A DNA stretch of 20,445 nt from NCBI GenBank assembly GCA_900544065.1, contig UQTR01000029.1, positions 1 to 20,445 of the forward strand. The letters run 5' to 3'. This DNA comes from an uncultured Collinsella sp. Its GTDB lineage: Bacteria > Actinomycetota > Coriobacteriia > Coriobacteriales > Coriobacteriaceae. This document shows, piece by piece, positions 20,405 to 20,445 of the stretch. A program made the translations under genes and the position numbers. The number at the start of each line of letters is the position of its first letter. The stretch's first letter is position 1. Below the pieces are notes generated by a model. The model worked only from the letters and a program-made list of their open reading frames with translations. It did not search any database and was not told where the DNA came from.

Positions 20405-20445
20405 CTGTCTCTTATACACATCTGACGCTGCCGACGATAAGGCTC
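20405..20445. other. Nextera adapter and index contamination, right end
   Basis: Bases 20405-20437 are the exact reverse complement of the 33-base adapter at 5-37, starting CTGTCTCTTATACACATCT. The last eight bases read GAGCCTTA on the minus strand. I recall this as a Nextera i5 index (S521), unverified. The left end carries its last four bases. Confidence 0.97.

Noticed and set aside
1..20445. CRISPR array, rRNA, phage genes or intact transposase
   Set aside because: No regularly spaced repeats, ribosomal sequence, phage structural genes or transposase domains were seen on either strand.

Overview
The window looks like one complete short-read assembly contig from a high-GC gut actinobacterium of the Coriobacteriia, most likely Collinsella or a close relative. 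That placement is inferred from gene families, GC-rich codon use and recalled sequence style; no database was searched. Both ends are Illumina Nextera adapter (5-37 and 20405-20437), so the contig stops at library-construct sequence and not at a biological boundary.

Layout. (1) 76-2247, plus strand: a large protein with a long charged linker and a C-terminal Toprim/JetD-like domain, followed by a terminator. (2) 2359-3214: a gene-free patch holding an AT-rich element with 29-bp terminal inverted repeats, a REP-like palindrome, GC-rich direct repeats and fragments of the neighbouring tRNA. (3) 3215-3289, minus: tRNA-Gln(UUG). (4) 3328-7961, minus: a cytosolic protein with two peptidoglycan-binding modules, a polyprenyl diphosphate synthase, and a fused PTS EIIC-EIIB-HAD phosphatase. 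(5) 8191-8910, plus: a TreR-like GntR/UTRA regulator divergent from the PTS gene. (6) 9217-13582, plus: a four-gene carbohydrate ABC importer operon (lipoprotein, two permeases, ATPase). (7) 13879-17780, minus, convergent with the importer: glycogen/maltodextrin phosphorylase and 4-alpha-glucanotransferase. (8) 18001-19062, minus: UDP-glucose 4-epimerase. (9) 19329 to the end, plus: an exported coiled-coil/CHAP peptidoglycan hydrolase cut off by the adapter.

Regions 4-8 read as an alpha-glucan and alpha-glucoside utilisation locus. The ABC system would import oligosaccharides. MalQ and GlgP would turn them into glucose and glucose-1-phosphate, and GalE links UDP-sugars to the Leloir pathway. 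The PTS protein would take up a second alpha-glucoside as its phosphate, which its own HAD domain may dephosphorylate. A dyad close to TTGTTTAAACAA occurs five times, all in promoter regions: two in the PTS/GntR divergent region, two before the ABC operon and one inside the malQ promoter. This suggests one regulon, plausibly under the GntR protein.

The most interesting items are that shared operator, the PTS-phosphatase fusion, the JetD-like Toprim protein, the possible CwlM-like pseudo-amidase, and the repeat cluster beside tRNA-Gln.
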